Assembly (NCBI GenBank): GCA_030278955.1
Contig: JAOANR010000004.1
Coordinates: 59,647,541-59,711,540, forward strand
Direction: 5' to 3'
Length of the DNA stretch: 64,000 bases
DNA from: Hygrophila difformis
Taxonomy: Eukaryota > Streptophyta > Magnoliopsida > Lamiales > Acanthaceae
The notes beneath the pieces are model-generated. The model did no database searches. It saw nothing but the letters and a program-made list of their open reading frames with translations, and was not told the origin of the DNA. Positions 36,304 through 48,804 of this stretch are shown here, one piece after another. Each line of letters starts with the position of its first letter. Position 1 is the stretch's first letter. The position numbers and the translations under genes are program-made.

Positions 36304-36740
36304 TGTTAAAGATCAATGCAAAATTGATATCAAATAAAATATTTTAGAATAATAGAGAAATGAAAGTTGTGTATAACTCTTAGAATAATAGTTTCTTAGA
36401 ATATTCTTGAAAAATGAAGTAATATATAGAATAATCTAAATAAAGTATTAATTATAATATCTTTAGAATTCTTTAGAATTTTCTCACCCCTATAAATAAG
36501 GGTGACCCTTTGTAATGTGGTCAAGAGTTGAATGGAGAGTAAGGTGAAAGATGTGTGAGTTGAGTAGTGTTGAGGAGTGAGTGGTGACTGATGATTGTTA
36601 AAGAAGTGAACAGTGTTGTAATTGTGTTGTGTATTTATAAAAGTATTCTCTTTGTTTAAGTTTTCCAATTAAGCCCGGAGTTGATGTTTGTGTGAGTCCT
36701 CTACTCTATAGTGTGTGTTTGTTTGTCGTGGTCATTCACA
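36304..36740 (+). mobile_element. Solo LTR of a Ty1/copia-like retrotransposon
   Basis: The sequence starts TGTTAAAGATC and ends ATTCACA. It carries a TATA-like CTATAAATAAGG (36490-36501), a GT-rich R/U5 region and a run of stacked T-rich signals, as in small copia LTRs. No internal copia domains occur nearby. ATCGCC precedes the LTR and a similar ATCGTCC follows it closely, but no clean target duplication could be fixed. Confidence 0.55.
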
Positions 36741-37040
36741 TAATCGTCCAAGAAAATCAAATAAATCAAGAACTTAAAATCAAGAAAATGTGACATTCAG
36801 AGGCCACAGTGAAAACTATACGATAACAAAAAAAAATCGTCAATCGTCAATAATTACTGTGTATAGTGTAAACACCTAAAATATTATAAACACCTAAAAA
36901 TTGACAAAGGCAATTGCACACTTTTAGTGTATAGTGTAACTGTGTAAAGCACCGGGGACTACAACTACGGTGCGGAAGAGGGCCGAGTCAAACCTTGTCG
37001 TGTGCCGAGTGCCCACTGCCGAATGTTGTTTGTCCTTCTG
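36392..37040 (+). repeat. Direct repeat X, left copy (copia LTR part plus RPF1 leader fragment)
   Basis: 649 bp, highly similar to 42932-43559. It begins inside the copia-like LTR and ends abruptly in RPF1 leader-like sequence at CCTTCTG, where gypsy protease sequence begins. The last 105 bp (from about 36936) match the RPF1 5' region at 31026 onward. Confidence 0.85.
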
Positions 37041-39429
37041 GTCTGGTGCTCGATTGATCAGCAAAGAAGAGAGTCATATTCACTGGCCTCATCTTCCCCA
37101 AGTCCAATCTTCTGGCCATAGCAAGTGGCATTACATTGATGCTGCTTCCTAAGTCACAGAGCCCCCGTCCAGCTTCTTTACAGTTGATAATCAGGGGCAA
37201 AGTAAAACTCCCTGGATCTTCATGCTTTGGAGAAATCCGTTGTTGAAGAACCAAGCTGCAATTCTGATTTAAGACCACCATTTGCTGCTCTCCCACACTT
37301 CGTTTCCCTGAAATCAATTCTTTCAGAAACTTAGCGTAAATGGGCATTTCTGCAATTAATTCAACCAAAGGGATTGAGATTTCAATGGCCTTAATCTTTT
37401 CAAGAAATTTCTTAAATTTAATTTTTTGAAGATCATTTTTGAGTCTCCCAGGATATGGTATCCTGGGCATGTGTTCATCCAGTGAATCCTTTTTGTTACC
37501 TGTAGAGTTAGGGATATCATTACCTCCCTCCTTTTCCTTTGGAAAGGAGTGTCCTGGAACATTCTTTTCCAAACCCTTATACTCAAGTATCCGTCTTTCT
37601 TCAAACTGATCATCTTCTTCCATTGTCTGGACATCTTTAAACTTTTTCTGCTGTAGCAACCTATCTCGTTTCTTTTCAAATTCGAGATCAACAACTCATT
37701 TCCCTCCCCTCAACGTAACTGCCTTACATTGTGGATTTGTTTCAGAAGAACTTGGTAGTTTTCATTTTTCTCTTTGCTGTAATAACTTGGCCATCTCTGC
37801 TACTGAATTTTCAACATTCTTGATTGAAGCCTGCAGTTGGTTATTCGTCTCTGTCTGCTTAACAATAAACTCCTTCAGAGCATTCTCTACCTTTAAAGAA
37901 TAAGTATTATCTTGAACAACAGGATAAGGGCCTGGTGGCACTGGTTGCTGTGGAAAATTTGCAGGCATTGGTGCAAACGGTCCATATGGTCTATTCTGCT
38001 GATTCATTTGTTGAGGAGGTCTTTGAGGATACATTTGCTGCTGAGGATAGAATTGTTGTTGAGGACGAAACTGCTGCTGGTTCTGTTGAGGAGGATTCAT
38101 GAGATGTGCATTCTGTGCATTTTGAGTGTTACCATAGCTCACGTTTGGATGCTTGTTCTGGAAACCAGTGTAATTACAACTTTAATCTTGTTTAGGTGCT
38201 TCCTGAAGCTGCGGACATTGATCATTATGATGTGGTCCAGAACATATTCCACATTGATAAACTGGTTCCATGGGAGTAGGTTGAAGAATCATCATAGGTT
38301 GTTGTTGTTGATGCTGAATTTGTTGACTTGTTTGCTGAGCTAGCTGTAACTCAGCAATCTGTTTAGTGAGTGCTGCAAATTTTTCTTCATTCTTGTCTGT
38401 ATGGATAACAAGACTCTTTCTTGTGGGTGACGGAGGGTCATCATCTTGGAGGACTGCTCTGCTGGCTGTCATGGTGTCTATTGTTGACCAAGCTCTATCA
38501 AGTGGCATCTGAAGTAATTGTTCCCCTCCAGTGGCATTGATCATCATCTGCCAAGTATGAGTAAGTCCTGTGAAAAAAATCTTCAAAAGTGTTCTTTCTG
38601 TGATACCATGCTGCGGACATCTTTTAAGCATATCAAATAATCTGTCTCGAGCATCCTTCAAAGATTCTCCTTTTCTCATCTTAAAGCTAGAAATCTTATC
38701 TACCCATTCATCTACTTTACTTTCTGGAAAGTACTTGAGCAAGAAGTTTCTGACTAGTTCTGGCCAAGTAGCCTTCTGTTGAGCATTCAATGAGTCATAC
38801 CATTACTTCGCAGAACCATCCAAAGAGAATGGAAACATTGCTAGTTGAATGGTTTCTCTTGAAGCTCTACCCTTCTTCACTGTCTTACTCAATTCAACAA
38901 ACTTTTTAAGATGCAAGTGTGGATCTTCAGCACTCAACCCGTAAAAAGCTCTGGAAGATGCCAAGTTTAATATACCAGGTGGTATATCAACCTCTTCATC
39001 TGTTCCAGCCAAGTACTGATCAACATTTGGTTGCCATGGTTGATACTGTTCTTCTTGAGGATTCGGAGCAGGATTAGCAAAATTAGGTGGAAAGTAATGC
39101 TGATGAACAAATTGTGGCGCAGCAGCCCTCTGTGGTGCTTGTAAATGTCCTCGAAGTGGTATGTTTTGCTGATTTTCTGGCTGTCCATTTGGTAAGTTTC
39201 TAGGTCCGTCATTTTGTCTATTGTTAGCCATTCCAGTTATCATTGAAAGACTCCCTTCTACAAGATCTCTTTGTCTCCTTCTAGCATTCGCTCTGAACAG
39301 CCTCGCTGTTCTTTCAAGTTCACAATTAAAAGGAAGCAAAGGTTGCCTTAAAGATCGAGTTGTTCTTTCGCTCATAAACTGTTGAGATTTCTCTGTGAAC
39401 AAAATGAAAGAATTAATGAATTTATTCAA
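37041..39429 (-). pseudogene. gag-protease pseudogene of the gypsy element
   Basis: One frame carries the whole product from an ATG at 39429, broken by four stop codons (38803-38805, 38182-38184, 37762-37764, 37696-37698) but with no frameshift. The order is a Gag N-terminus, a retrotransposon gag domain (ATWPELVRNFLLKYFPES, FKMRKGESLKDARDRLFDML), a zinc-finger-like CGICSGPHHNDQC, a Gln/Pro-rich linker, CKAVTLRGGK, and an aspartic protease with DLGSSINVMP. The sequence leaves the element at 37041. It is a decayed, inactive copy; gag-pro spacing is typical of Athila-type elements. Confidence 0.88.
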
Positions 39430-39501
39430 TATGGTAAAAAGTAATTAATTAGAAATAAACCAAAGAGTATCTATAGTTCTAAAATTCATAACGCTACACC
39501 C

Positions 39502-39519
39502 TCCCCGGCAGCGGAGCCA
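39502..39519 (-). other. Decayed primer binding site of the gypsy element
   Basis: The minus strand reads TGGCTCCGCTGCCGGGGA, close to TGGCGCCGTTGCCGGGGA, the tRNA-Asp-type primer binding site common in plant Ty3/gypsy elements, 73 bp before the first gag ATG. Confidence 0.7.
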
Positions 39520-42500
39520 TAAAGCTTTGTGTGTGACCTACCTGCTACATATCTCTCGATTATCTTTACACTACATTTCTCATAGGACTATTCAAGAGTA
39601 ATGCCTGGTCTGCTTACCGAAAGCGCACGGTATCAAGCTTGCAGTATTTATTTATAATTATCGGGATCGTTCTCTGGAGAGTTACACGATAGAAGTGTTT
39701 TAATAGGATTATTGGTCCTAGAACTTGTTTCTACTCTTGGTTTAAGGATGGTGTAATGATGATGACTAAGAATTAAATGTTGAATAGTAAATGTATAAAA
39801 CTGTAAAGAAAATAAAGAAAGCAATTAAAATGATGTTGAATTATATGAATATGTTCATGAGTTCATGAGTTAAAAGAAAAATCGGACCTAACGACAATTA
39901 AATGAAATAAGACTATGATCAAGTGTCATACTTCCAGTATCAGTAATAATATGGAGACTTATTGAGGGTGGAAAAATCCTTTATGTAAGTTTATCAGATC
40001 TTCATGTCTTTGATCATTTTCCCAAGACGAGTACTAATGATCTAGTGTCATAACATTATTAAGCGCTGAAATCATAGGATACAATTACTAAGAAATGATC
40101 GGTCAGACTCATTTCTTGGCAAAAGCTTTCAGAATCATCACTTAATCTGTTTCTTTCAGATTCAGGTTAAGCCTTTGGTAACCCAAGGTCACATCTAAAC
40201 CATCATACATTCATCTGAACTTGAAGTTATTCTCTTTATTACTCTGAGATGAGATAAAAGTCTCATGCCCCTATAAAAGATGTCCTCTACAAGAAACAAG
40301 AAAGCAAATATTTAAATCTATCATCCATTGGTTACACGAGCCTTAACTTCTTAGAGTAACTCCTTCAAGTATTTATAAGAAATAATAGTCCTGTAAGTAT
40401 ATCAAGATAAAATTGCTAATCAAAATCCTTGACTTAACTGTACTATTCATATTCATATTGATGTTTTAGCGTGGGCAGTCTCTGTAAACAATTCTGAATA
40501 CCCATGACTTAACTCAGGATTAATGAAATTTAGTAGTTGCTTAGCCTCCTACTCATAGCATATGATTAAATCATCATAAAGCTATAAACCCTGGAAGCTA
40601 ACTCTTACTAATTCTCATCAATTTATAAGACAAAAGATGGCTTTTGAAACATCTTTCCCTTTAAAACGACATGTACTAAGTGCCCAACTTCAGAACAGGT
40701 TTATTCTCAATCATCCTAAGTAGAAAATGTTCTGAGAAAACTCATATCATCCTCTTCCTCAATGCATCAATGATGGTAATCCAATGAATTTCTTATATGA
40801 AATGTAAATTTGTATTAAGAAGTAAGAGTACTTTACATAGTCTGAGAAACCCAAAATATTCTAGATATAAGTAGTATTATATGTATAAAGAACGATGAGG
40901 GTTCTGAATCCTCTTAAGTAAAATGCTAGAATGTTTCCAAAATATAAACTGGAAACTAGACAGAATTAAGAAATTACTTTTCTAAGAAACAGATTTAAGG
41001 AATAATCGTGCAAAATAAGTGTCCAAGATAGCTCGCAGTAACTATCTTGGATTTCAAACTATGAACATTCCAATTTTCCGCACGCTATGTCTGTACAGCG
41101 TGGAGGGAATTATTGTTCAAAGAATGTTCCTCAGATTTAGTTTATACAGAGAACTGAATCCCTCGCAATATAATCTGAAAGAATGCGGCGAGATTATTCA
41201 ATTCCTACTTATAGAATAGGGGTTATATATTTATAAGAAATGAGTAGTTGATATCCCAGATAATGTAAATCAATTCTGTTGCTATTTCAAGTTGACTCTC
41301 TCGCTCTGTCAAAATAACATCACGAGAGCATTGAAATAACTTCTTTTGAAACAAAGTTGTCTGGATAATTCCCCGCGTCATCTTTTAAGATGAAGCGGGA
41401 TTTTATCCTTATATAAAGTAAATGATCAAATCCTGAAATTTATCATAACTACCTTCTGGAACATTTATTTAGAAAACAATGAAAAACATAACCTTCTACG
41501 TCCAGATTTGAGAATTTAGAGTTGTTTAATTCTTAAAGATTATCACGCGATAGTTAACACTGCATGGGTCTTTAGGAACTTCTTTAAGTTCTGAATATTA
41601 ATTTCTACGGATTGCTTCTAAATTTGTAATCAAGGTATAATATTAACAGAAAATCGAATGAATCCATGATTCTGTCAGTTTCATACCTAACTCAGTTACA
41701 ATATCCAACCTTCTTGAGTAATTATGGCAGACGAATTACGAATTAAAGATATGATACTAGCATGATCTCAAAAATCAAATTATCGACGTTATGCAGATTC
41801 CAAAAAGCGAATATTGTGTTCGAAGTTTATACTTCTCTAAAACATAATTGAAGAACATTAAATTCTGATAAAACCTTTCGAAATTGTAACCAGAAAGATA
41901 AGAAATACACGATTTGATAACTGATCTTCCTTCATATATCATGAATAGCAAAGAAATTAAAAACGAATACACCTGGAAATCTGATTGCAATCAGAGTAAT
42001 GCGAATTTGAACGAAGAATTCGGAAACTAGATGGTGATCGTCATAATGGATGAACAAAAGTATTTCGATAGCAATCCTTCTTCCAGGGTACTCTCAAACT
42101 AATCTACTAAAATAATCCGAAGAAAATCTACTGCGAAATCGAATTACAAATCTGAAGAACATGAATTAAATTACAGCGAAAATAAACCCTAGCTAACCTA
42201 CCTACTGAATTCTAAAAGTAAACTGGAGAGTAAAATGAGCTATTCTCTTCAATCTCCTGCTGCCTGAGCTGATCCCCCAAGGGTCTTATTTATAGATGGG
42301 CGTTGTAATTGCTTCCGCCTTGGATAATAACCGCTCGCATCAGAATAGCTCCCCTCTCGCTTTGTCCAGTTCCTTCAAAGCGAGATTCAAAAATGGAATT
42401 GTCTTTCTCAACAAGGCGAGATTTCAAAGTTTTCTTCCAACAGTTTTCTTCTCGCCATAACACTTACGACTTCCTGTCTTGCACAAACTTTCTTTCCTCG

Positions 42501-42931
42501 CGATGTCAAACGATCATCGCGTGGACTTCAGCTTCTGAACATTTTTCCTTAGATCTTTCCTGATTTCGTATTTGAGTCCTCGCATCATTCATTTCTTTCC
42601 TCGCTACGTCCATTTCCATCTCCCGCAGCCTTTCAACTTAACTTCCTGCTGAATGACAAAGCGTAAGTCAGATCAAATAAAAACATAGCGTGCGAGACTT
42701 GTAATAAAAACTTAGAATTTCAAGCCATTTTTATGTAATTTCCAGTTTCTTCACAATCTTGGTTCTTCTTCCATCTTTTTACATCTTCCATGATTATTCA
42801 TTAAAAACTTATGGAATTAAGAACAAAAGATCATCATTAAGACACTAAATTGGACGCAAATGACAGTTATAAAAGACCGTCATCACGTGCGTAGAGTGAA
42901 TGTTGCACATTCACAAAAATAGAGGAAGTAA

Positions 42932-43559
42932 TTTCTTAGAATATTCTAGAAAAATGAAGTAATATATAGAATAATCTAAATAAAGTATTAATTATAATAT
43001 CTTTAGAATTCTTTAGAATTTTCTCACCCCTATAAATATTGGTGACCCTTTGTAATATGGTCAAGAGTTGAGTGGAGAGTAAGGTGAAAGAGGTGTGAGT
43101 TGAGTAGTGTTGAGGAGTGAGGGGTGACTGATGATTGTTAAGGAAGTGAAGAGTGTTGTAATTGTATTGTGTATTTATAAAGTATTCTCTTTGTTTAAGT
43201 TTTCCAATTAAGCCCTGAGTTGATGTTGTGTGAGTCCTCTTCTCTATAGTGTGTGTTTGTTTGTCGTGGTCATTCACATAATCGCCCAAGAAAATCAAAC
43301 AAATCAAGAAGTTAAAATCAAGAAAATGTGGCATTCAGAGGCCACAGTGAAAACTATACGATAACAAAAAAAAAAGTCAATCGTCAATAATTACTGTGTA
43401 TAGTGTAAACACCTAAAAATTGACAAAGGCAATTGCACACTTTTAGTGTATAGTGTAACTGTGTAAAGCACCGGGGACTACAACTATGGTGCGGAAGAGG
43501 GCCGAGTCAAACCTTGTCGTGTGCCGAGTGCCCACTGCCGAATGTTGTCTGCCCTTCTG
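42932..43559 (+). repeat. Direct repeat X, right copy
   Basis: 628 bp, matching 36392-37040 with scattered substitutions and small gaps. Unlike the left copy it continues without a break into RPF1 promoter-like sequence. The copia-LTR-like part covers 42932-43278 and lacks the LTR 5' end. Confidence 0.85.
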
Positions 43560-44708
43560 CCGATGCGAATAGAAATTGGCGACATGGGATTATGGGTTTA
43601 GGAGAGGACGGGGAACGGCGAGTCGAGCGCAACGGGAAGAACAGCGTTTGGGCTAGGGCTTATATGTGATTCAAACTGATGAGTTGTGGGCCAGATTATT
43701 TTCCAAGCCTAATAATAACTGGCCCAGTGATTTATATTGCTGTAGCCCAATATCCAACTCTCGTTACAAATAAGAAAGATACCGAACTATACAGGCCACT
43801 TTTTAATACCAGGACCATATAGGAGAAAAAGGCTAGTAATATAGCAACATTAGATGCTCATTACCGTTAGCCTAGCTAAGGCATGACGCCTCTTTTTTTT
43901 TTCTTTTTTTTTTATCTTCTTTTTTCTTAAATAATGCTAGACAAATTAATTGAAGTTGCATATAATTACATACCACCTACTAAAATAAAATATTATTGTA
44001 CTGTATTACTTCATCTTGCAATAATATATAAACTCAATTATGCATACTAACAAATAAATGCATATTTCGTGTGTTTATAAATCTTGCAAGTTAATTAATA
44101 CAACAGTATACAAACATCACAATTAAACATAAAATACATACAAATTAATTGAAGTATTATGTTTTTTTTACACATAATACATAAGGAGTACAACTTCTTA
44201 AGTTTAAAATTAAAGGGAAAAAACTTACTTTGATCCCAAATCATAAAATGCTATAAAAAGTTTATGTATTTAAGAGGGTATGATCGTAAGATCGTAGAAG
44301 CTTTTAAGGCAGTATGACCATAAGATCATAACATTCTACGATCAGAGAATCGGGATCTTATCCAGATCTTACTAATTTTAAGAACAATGATCGGGATCGT
44401 TTTAGAAGGTGTGATCGTAAAATCGTAATATCCTAAGATTAGGATCGCGATCTTAACAACTATGTGGACTTGCACATTGTTTTTATTTTACCTATTTATT
44501 TTGATTGGATTAGTAATTATTCATTTTTTTTTTGGTTGTCCCTTTTGAATGAAGGAATCAAGCCTCACACTCTAGGAATATATAATGATTATATTCTGAA
44601 TTAGGTCAACTTATATTTGGCAGGCCCATTAATCAAAACTTTAAAGTATCTATTCGTCTATATACCCAAATTTCCACAAATGTAAGCTAAAACAAGTGTA
44701 ATTATAAT
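43455..44708 (+). repeat. Duplicated RPF1 leader and promoter region (no RPF1 coding sequence)
   Basis: Matches 31026-32790 in order and orientation. It retains the untranslated exon region, GGGCTAGGGCTTATAT, and the cluster of TGGGCC/TGGGCT site II motifs (43690-43750). No RPF1 coding exons follow on the left, where the gypsy element and repeat X lie instead. It may therefore be a stranded promoter reading leftward into transposon sequence. Confidence 0.8.
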
Positions 44709-44713
44709 AAATA

Positions 44714-44973
44714 CTACCTCCGTTCTCAAGAAAGTGCAACATTCCTCCATTGCACGCAATTCAATGCACATTTTTAACGATCAATAACTCAAATTGTGTA
44801 TAAGTAAAAATTATAAAAAGTGAATATTTTAAAACTACAAGAAAAGACGAATCCAACAAGATCTCACTTGACTATATTTTTCCTTGTATAACTATGATAA
44901 AAATTGGAATCAAAGTCGAACAATGAATAGTAGAAAATAGTGTAATGTTGCACTTTCTTAAAAACGGAGGAAG
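44714..44973. mobile_element. Stowaway-like MITE, 260 bp
   Basis: Ends CTACCTCCGTTCTCAAG and TTAAAAACGGAGGAAG, inverted and flanked by TA. Same family and exact length as 18971-19230 and 25524-25783. Confidence 0.83.
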
Positions 44974-45279
44974 TAATATAAATAGTATCTGTGATGCAAG
45001 TATGTTAACGTTTAATTAATTTTGGGTAGAGAAGTTTTTAATTCAAGGTTAAAGTAAAACAGATAAGTTTTAGCTTGAGTACTTCATAATTATTCAACAA
45101 TTAATAACAAAGTTCGATATATTATTTAAATGTTAATATTTGAAAATATATATAAATAAAAATTAAATATAATATATATATATATATATCTCAGATGAAT
45201 CTAATGATACACAACTTAATTATTTCTTTTATCATATAATTACAATAAAATCGACTCAATGTTCTTGCCGTCTTCCAAT

Positions 45280-48136
45280 CACAACAAGAAAAAAGCAAAT
45301 CGGCGACGGAAATTTTCCGTCGCCGAGGCCCAAAATTCCGTCGCCAGAAGGGCCGGCGACGGAATCCGCGACGGAAATTGTTCCGTTCCAAAAGTCCTCG
45401 TTGGTATTTGAATGGCAACGGAAAAAAGTGTCTGTCGCGGATATTGCGACGGAAACAGCGACGGAAACAAATTCTGTCGCTAATAACAGCGACAGAAATT
45501 CCGTCGCCAATTCCGTCGCTGGTTAGGGGGTGAAAATGCAAAATTGGAATTGTTTTTGGCGACAGAAAATTTCCGTCGCCAATTCCGTCGCCAGTGGAAA
45601 AAAAAATTAAAAAAAATTTAAAATATTCCATGCACTACAAAATGTCCCCTAAAAATGACCCATGCTGGCTAGTCAACTATTTTAAGCTATACATCCACAC
45701 GATATTATATTCACAACTCAACTGAAATCATATTCGCGTCACCATCCATTTACAAAGAAAACAAATAAATTCAATACATCTACTATCCAAATAGATATAC
45801 CAAGTCAAATAAGAAGCATAAAGTTACAAACTATAATTTACATATTTCTGCGTTTGTTGTGTTTCTCTTCTTCAGCTCTACATCTCGTATGGAGTCCTGA
45901 AAGATAATAGCTCGAAATTAGCAAATCCAGTTCGATTGAAAGATAGTAAAACATTAACAAATATTATAATCTCAAACAAGATTTAGTAAAATCTTGCCTC
46001 TACAAAACCAAGAGTTCACAAGTTAGCAATGTACATACAGTCATAACTAAATCAATAATGTGACATTACTGGAGCCGTCATAGCAGGACATCTTATCATG
46101 CCTGTCAATATACTCTGAAGTCCATTCATGAATGAAAACAGAAGCAGACAAGTCACAACTAAAAAAAGGAGTGCAAAGGGGAATAATTATCACAACCTGG
46201 AGCTTTTACACAGCAGACAAGTCAGTAACTAAAAAGAGGGAGAGGGAAAACAACAATAAATATGATAAGCAGCAAAATAGAACATCTAACCAGATCCAAA
46301 CCCAAAGCAGGGAATCAGGTTGTCTTCATCAAATGGTGATAAGGTCTTCCCAATGACAGTTACAGCATTCTCATATGGATTTACTCTGTGTCAATTGACA
46401 GCATACAGACTGCAACCACTGAATGAAATGTTTCCCTAACAGAGAAGATTGATAAAGTTGGCAACCTATAAGTGAAATCCATCAATATGAAGACCCTTAT
46501 TCACACACGCAGAAAATTGTTAGAAACTTCAAAACAAACCAAAAAACCAATAACACCTATCTCTCTATATTTTACAAGAAAATTTTCAGGAAATAAGGGA
46601 CTTGCTGCTAACCTGTCCATTCATTACTCTTGGTAAACCAGTTTCTCTCAACGCTGGTATCACCTGTAAAAGCCCATTAACAATATGAATACGATGATTT
46701 GAAGCATATAAAAAGAGTAAGTGACAGATATGGAAGCATTGGATATGTGGTTTTAAAATTCTAACAAAGAACAGCAATGAATTCAAATCAAGTAACTTTA
46801 TAAAATTATAAAATAAATAAATCTAATAATACATCCAAAACATTCTTATTAATTTTTATTTATGTTTAAATTAGCATCCAAATCGAAAGGTTGAGTTTTA
46901 ATTTGAGTAATGGAGGGGATGCAACACAAAATATGGGTTTAGTCCAAGAGCATATCAAATGAAGTAGCAATAACAGCATATCAAATTCTATTTCACATTT
47001 ATATTTGCAAGAAAATAGTTCAGCATTTCACCTTACAGTATTGATGTTTATATACTCCCATTATTATGAATTATTTTCATTCGTTAATTGAAATACTCAA
47101 TTCTTGTTCTTTAACTTAAAAAAGAAAGAGACAGTGGAGAGCATTTTCAATCAAGATCATCAAAGGGGAGATCATCCAAGAGCATTTTCTATTAGATATT
47201 CCAAACTAGAAGGATTTAGTCAACAATTCAACACAACCAAGAACGACATCTAAATCTATCTTCACTTATATATCAAGACAAATATTAAGAATCACACACT
47301 AAGTTAAAGAAGCCAGCAATTGCAACAAAATTCTCATCAAGCTCTCTTACTTCATTTCACATAGAGCTACAAATTGCAGTTTTCAAGTACAAAACATAAT
47401 ACCCAGCTATAAATCTAAGCAACTAGAGACATCCAATTAAAAATTTAACAACACAAATTAAGGAAAATGAAATAACTCATACCTGCTGTGGGTGCCAGAA
47501 TAGAGACTGACGGGTGGGAAGCCGGAATGCCGCTGCTGGAACTTCCACTTCAAGCAAGCGGTCACGAACGCCGACCAATGTGACCCCCGCTCGACACCCA
47601 ATGGGAGCCGCGAGTTCCAGTTCAGGTATGCGGCTAGAGGTACATGAAACCCTAGCAAAGTCGCTCGCGCAGTTGTTGGAGGTGGGTTAGATCGCTCCTG
47701 GACAATGCTCGGTCAGGAGATGGGGGTGGCTCCACACATTGGGGCTTCTCGTGCGCAGGATGGGATCGCAGATGGAGAGGGTCGCGCTGGGCGGACTGGG
47801 GTGAAAAGGGGGAAATGGTGGGGACGGAAATGCCTTCGCTGGTGAAAAAAGGGGGAATGGTGGGGAGGGAAATGTCTTCGCGTAACTGGTGTAGGGGATA
47901 AATATAACCCTAGAAATCAACGACTGAAACAGTCCGTCGCTGTCTCGGTGGCCAAACGGCGACGGATAGTAATTCCGTTGCCATTTCGGTCGGCATACAG
48001 CAACGATTCATTTCCTCTCGCTGTGGCGGTGGTTCAACTGGCCACAGACAGGTTTGGTTGCCAGTTCAGTCGCTGATACAAACAGAATTCATTCAGTCGC
48101 CGGTTTCTGTCGCAGTTTGGCCTTTTTCTTGTAGTG
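45280..48136. mobile_element. Non-autonomous CACTA (En/Spm) transposon, 2.86 kb, with captured gene pieces
   Basis: The left end CACAACAAGAAAAAAG (one change from CACTA) and the right end CTTTTTCTTGTAGTG are the CACTA terminal inverted repeats. The 3-bp target AAT flanks both (45277-45279 and 48137-48139). Both subterminal regions (45298-45597 and 47920-48115) are packed with GCGACGGAAT-like words in both orientations, the usual transposase-binding repeats. No transposase is encoded. Interior sequence has splice-like exon borders and gene fragments on the minus strand (46291-46385, about 46613-46664, 47483-47700), suggesting captured host DNA. Confidence 0.9.
46291..46385 (-). pseudogene. Captured exon fragment resembling RGLG/copine vWA domain
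   Basis: The minus strand reads VNPYENAVTVIGKTLSPFDE followed by DNLIPCFGFGSG, then a GT donor (46290-46289). This matches the RGLG E3 ligase/copine vWA motif NPYxxAxxIIGxTLxxFDEDNLIPCYGFG. A stop codon lies just upstream in the same frame, and the RING finger and other exons are not seen. It sits inside the CACTA element, so transposon capture is the simplest explanation. Confidence 0.7.
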
Positions 48137-48787
48137 AATAATCTGAAAAAAATAATAAAATTGAGTCAATAAAAAAGACATTATATTTTGAACCGAAGAA
48201 GTATACATTAAAAATAAAATTATTTACGATTTGCTCTATGTAGCTACTTTAGGTGCACAGAATACTCTTTTGCTTAACCATTTCTATCAGATTAATTAAT
48301 ATTTTCCCTATATATATGTTAATGTAAAACGACGACATTGTATAATAAGACAATTTGAGTGATAGTATATATTAAACTTGAATAATGTCATTTCTCTGTG
48401 AAGAATAAAATCAGCATCAGGTTACCTATATACTTCATGATACTACGTACAAGTATAACTAATCAATAGTATATTAATATCACAGACGACGATAGCTTTC
48501 AAGTCAAAGAAAAAAGCGCTATTCACTTCTTGTTGTGTCTTACTCAACACATTGGATGTGATACATGTTGATTGTTGAATTAAGTTTATGTCACAAAAAG
48601 GTGCACTCCAGCTAGCTTACCAATTACCATGAGTTTTTTTATAGCCTCCATCTATTAATTCAATCAGTATATCTGTATATGTAACAAACATATCCTACTT
48701 ACTCATATTTATACATGGTTAACTTCCCAAGAAAACCCTAAATATTGAGACACCAAAAATGCTCAAAAATCAATAATGTCTCTATTA
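48137..48787. other. Intergenic DNA, no gene seen
   Basis: AT-rich and non-coding between the CACTA element and the SINE. Confidence 0.5.
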
Positions 48788-48804
48788 CAGTACTAGTACT
48801 AGTT

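Larger units (their letters stand above)
37041..42885 (-). mobile_element. 5' half of an Athila-like Ty3/gypsy retrotransposon
   Basis: In minus orientation the element runs from a presumed LTR start (TGATGACGGTC at 42885), through a TATA box (CTATAAATAAG near 42290), to a primer binding site at 39519-39502, then gag and part of protease. The presumed LTR would be about 3.3 kb, long for this group, so its limits are uncertain. Reverse transcriptase, integrase and the 3' LTR are missing; the element breaks off at 37041 within or just after the protease. It lies between the two copies of direct repeat X. Confidence 0.75.

Noticed and set aside
42936..43334. 132-codon minus-strand frame in the LTR-like repeat
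   Set aside because: The same frame appears in the other copy only because both are repeats; it has no protein similarity and crosses LTR promoter and leader sequence.
36392..43559. The direct repeats as the two LTRs of one retrotransposon
   Set aside because: The gypsy gag-pro between them has its own LTR-like start and primer binding site in minus orientation. The repeats contain RPF1 leader sequence and only part of a copia-type LTR.
45191..45631. 146-codon frame in the CACTA left end
   Set aside because: It reads through GCGACGGAAT subterminal repeats, which give Arg/Phe/Ser-rich nonsense with no domain.
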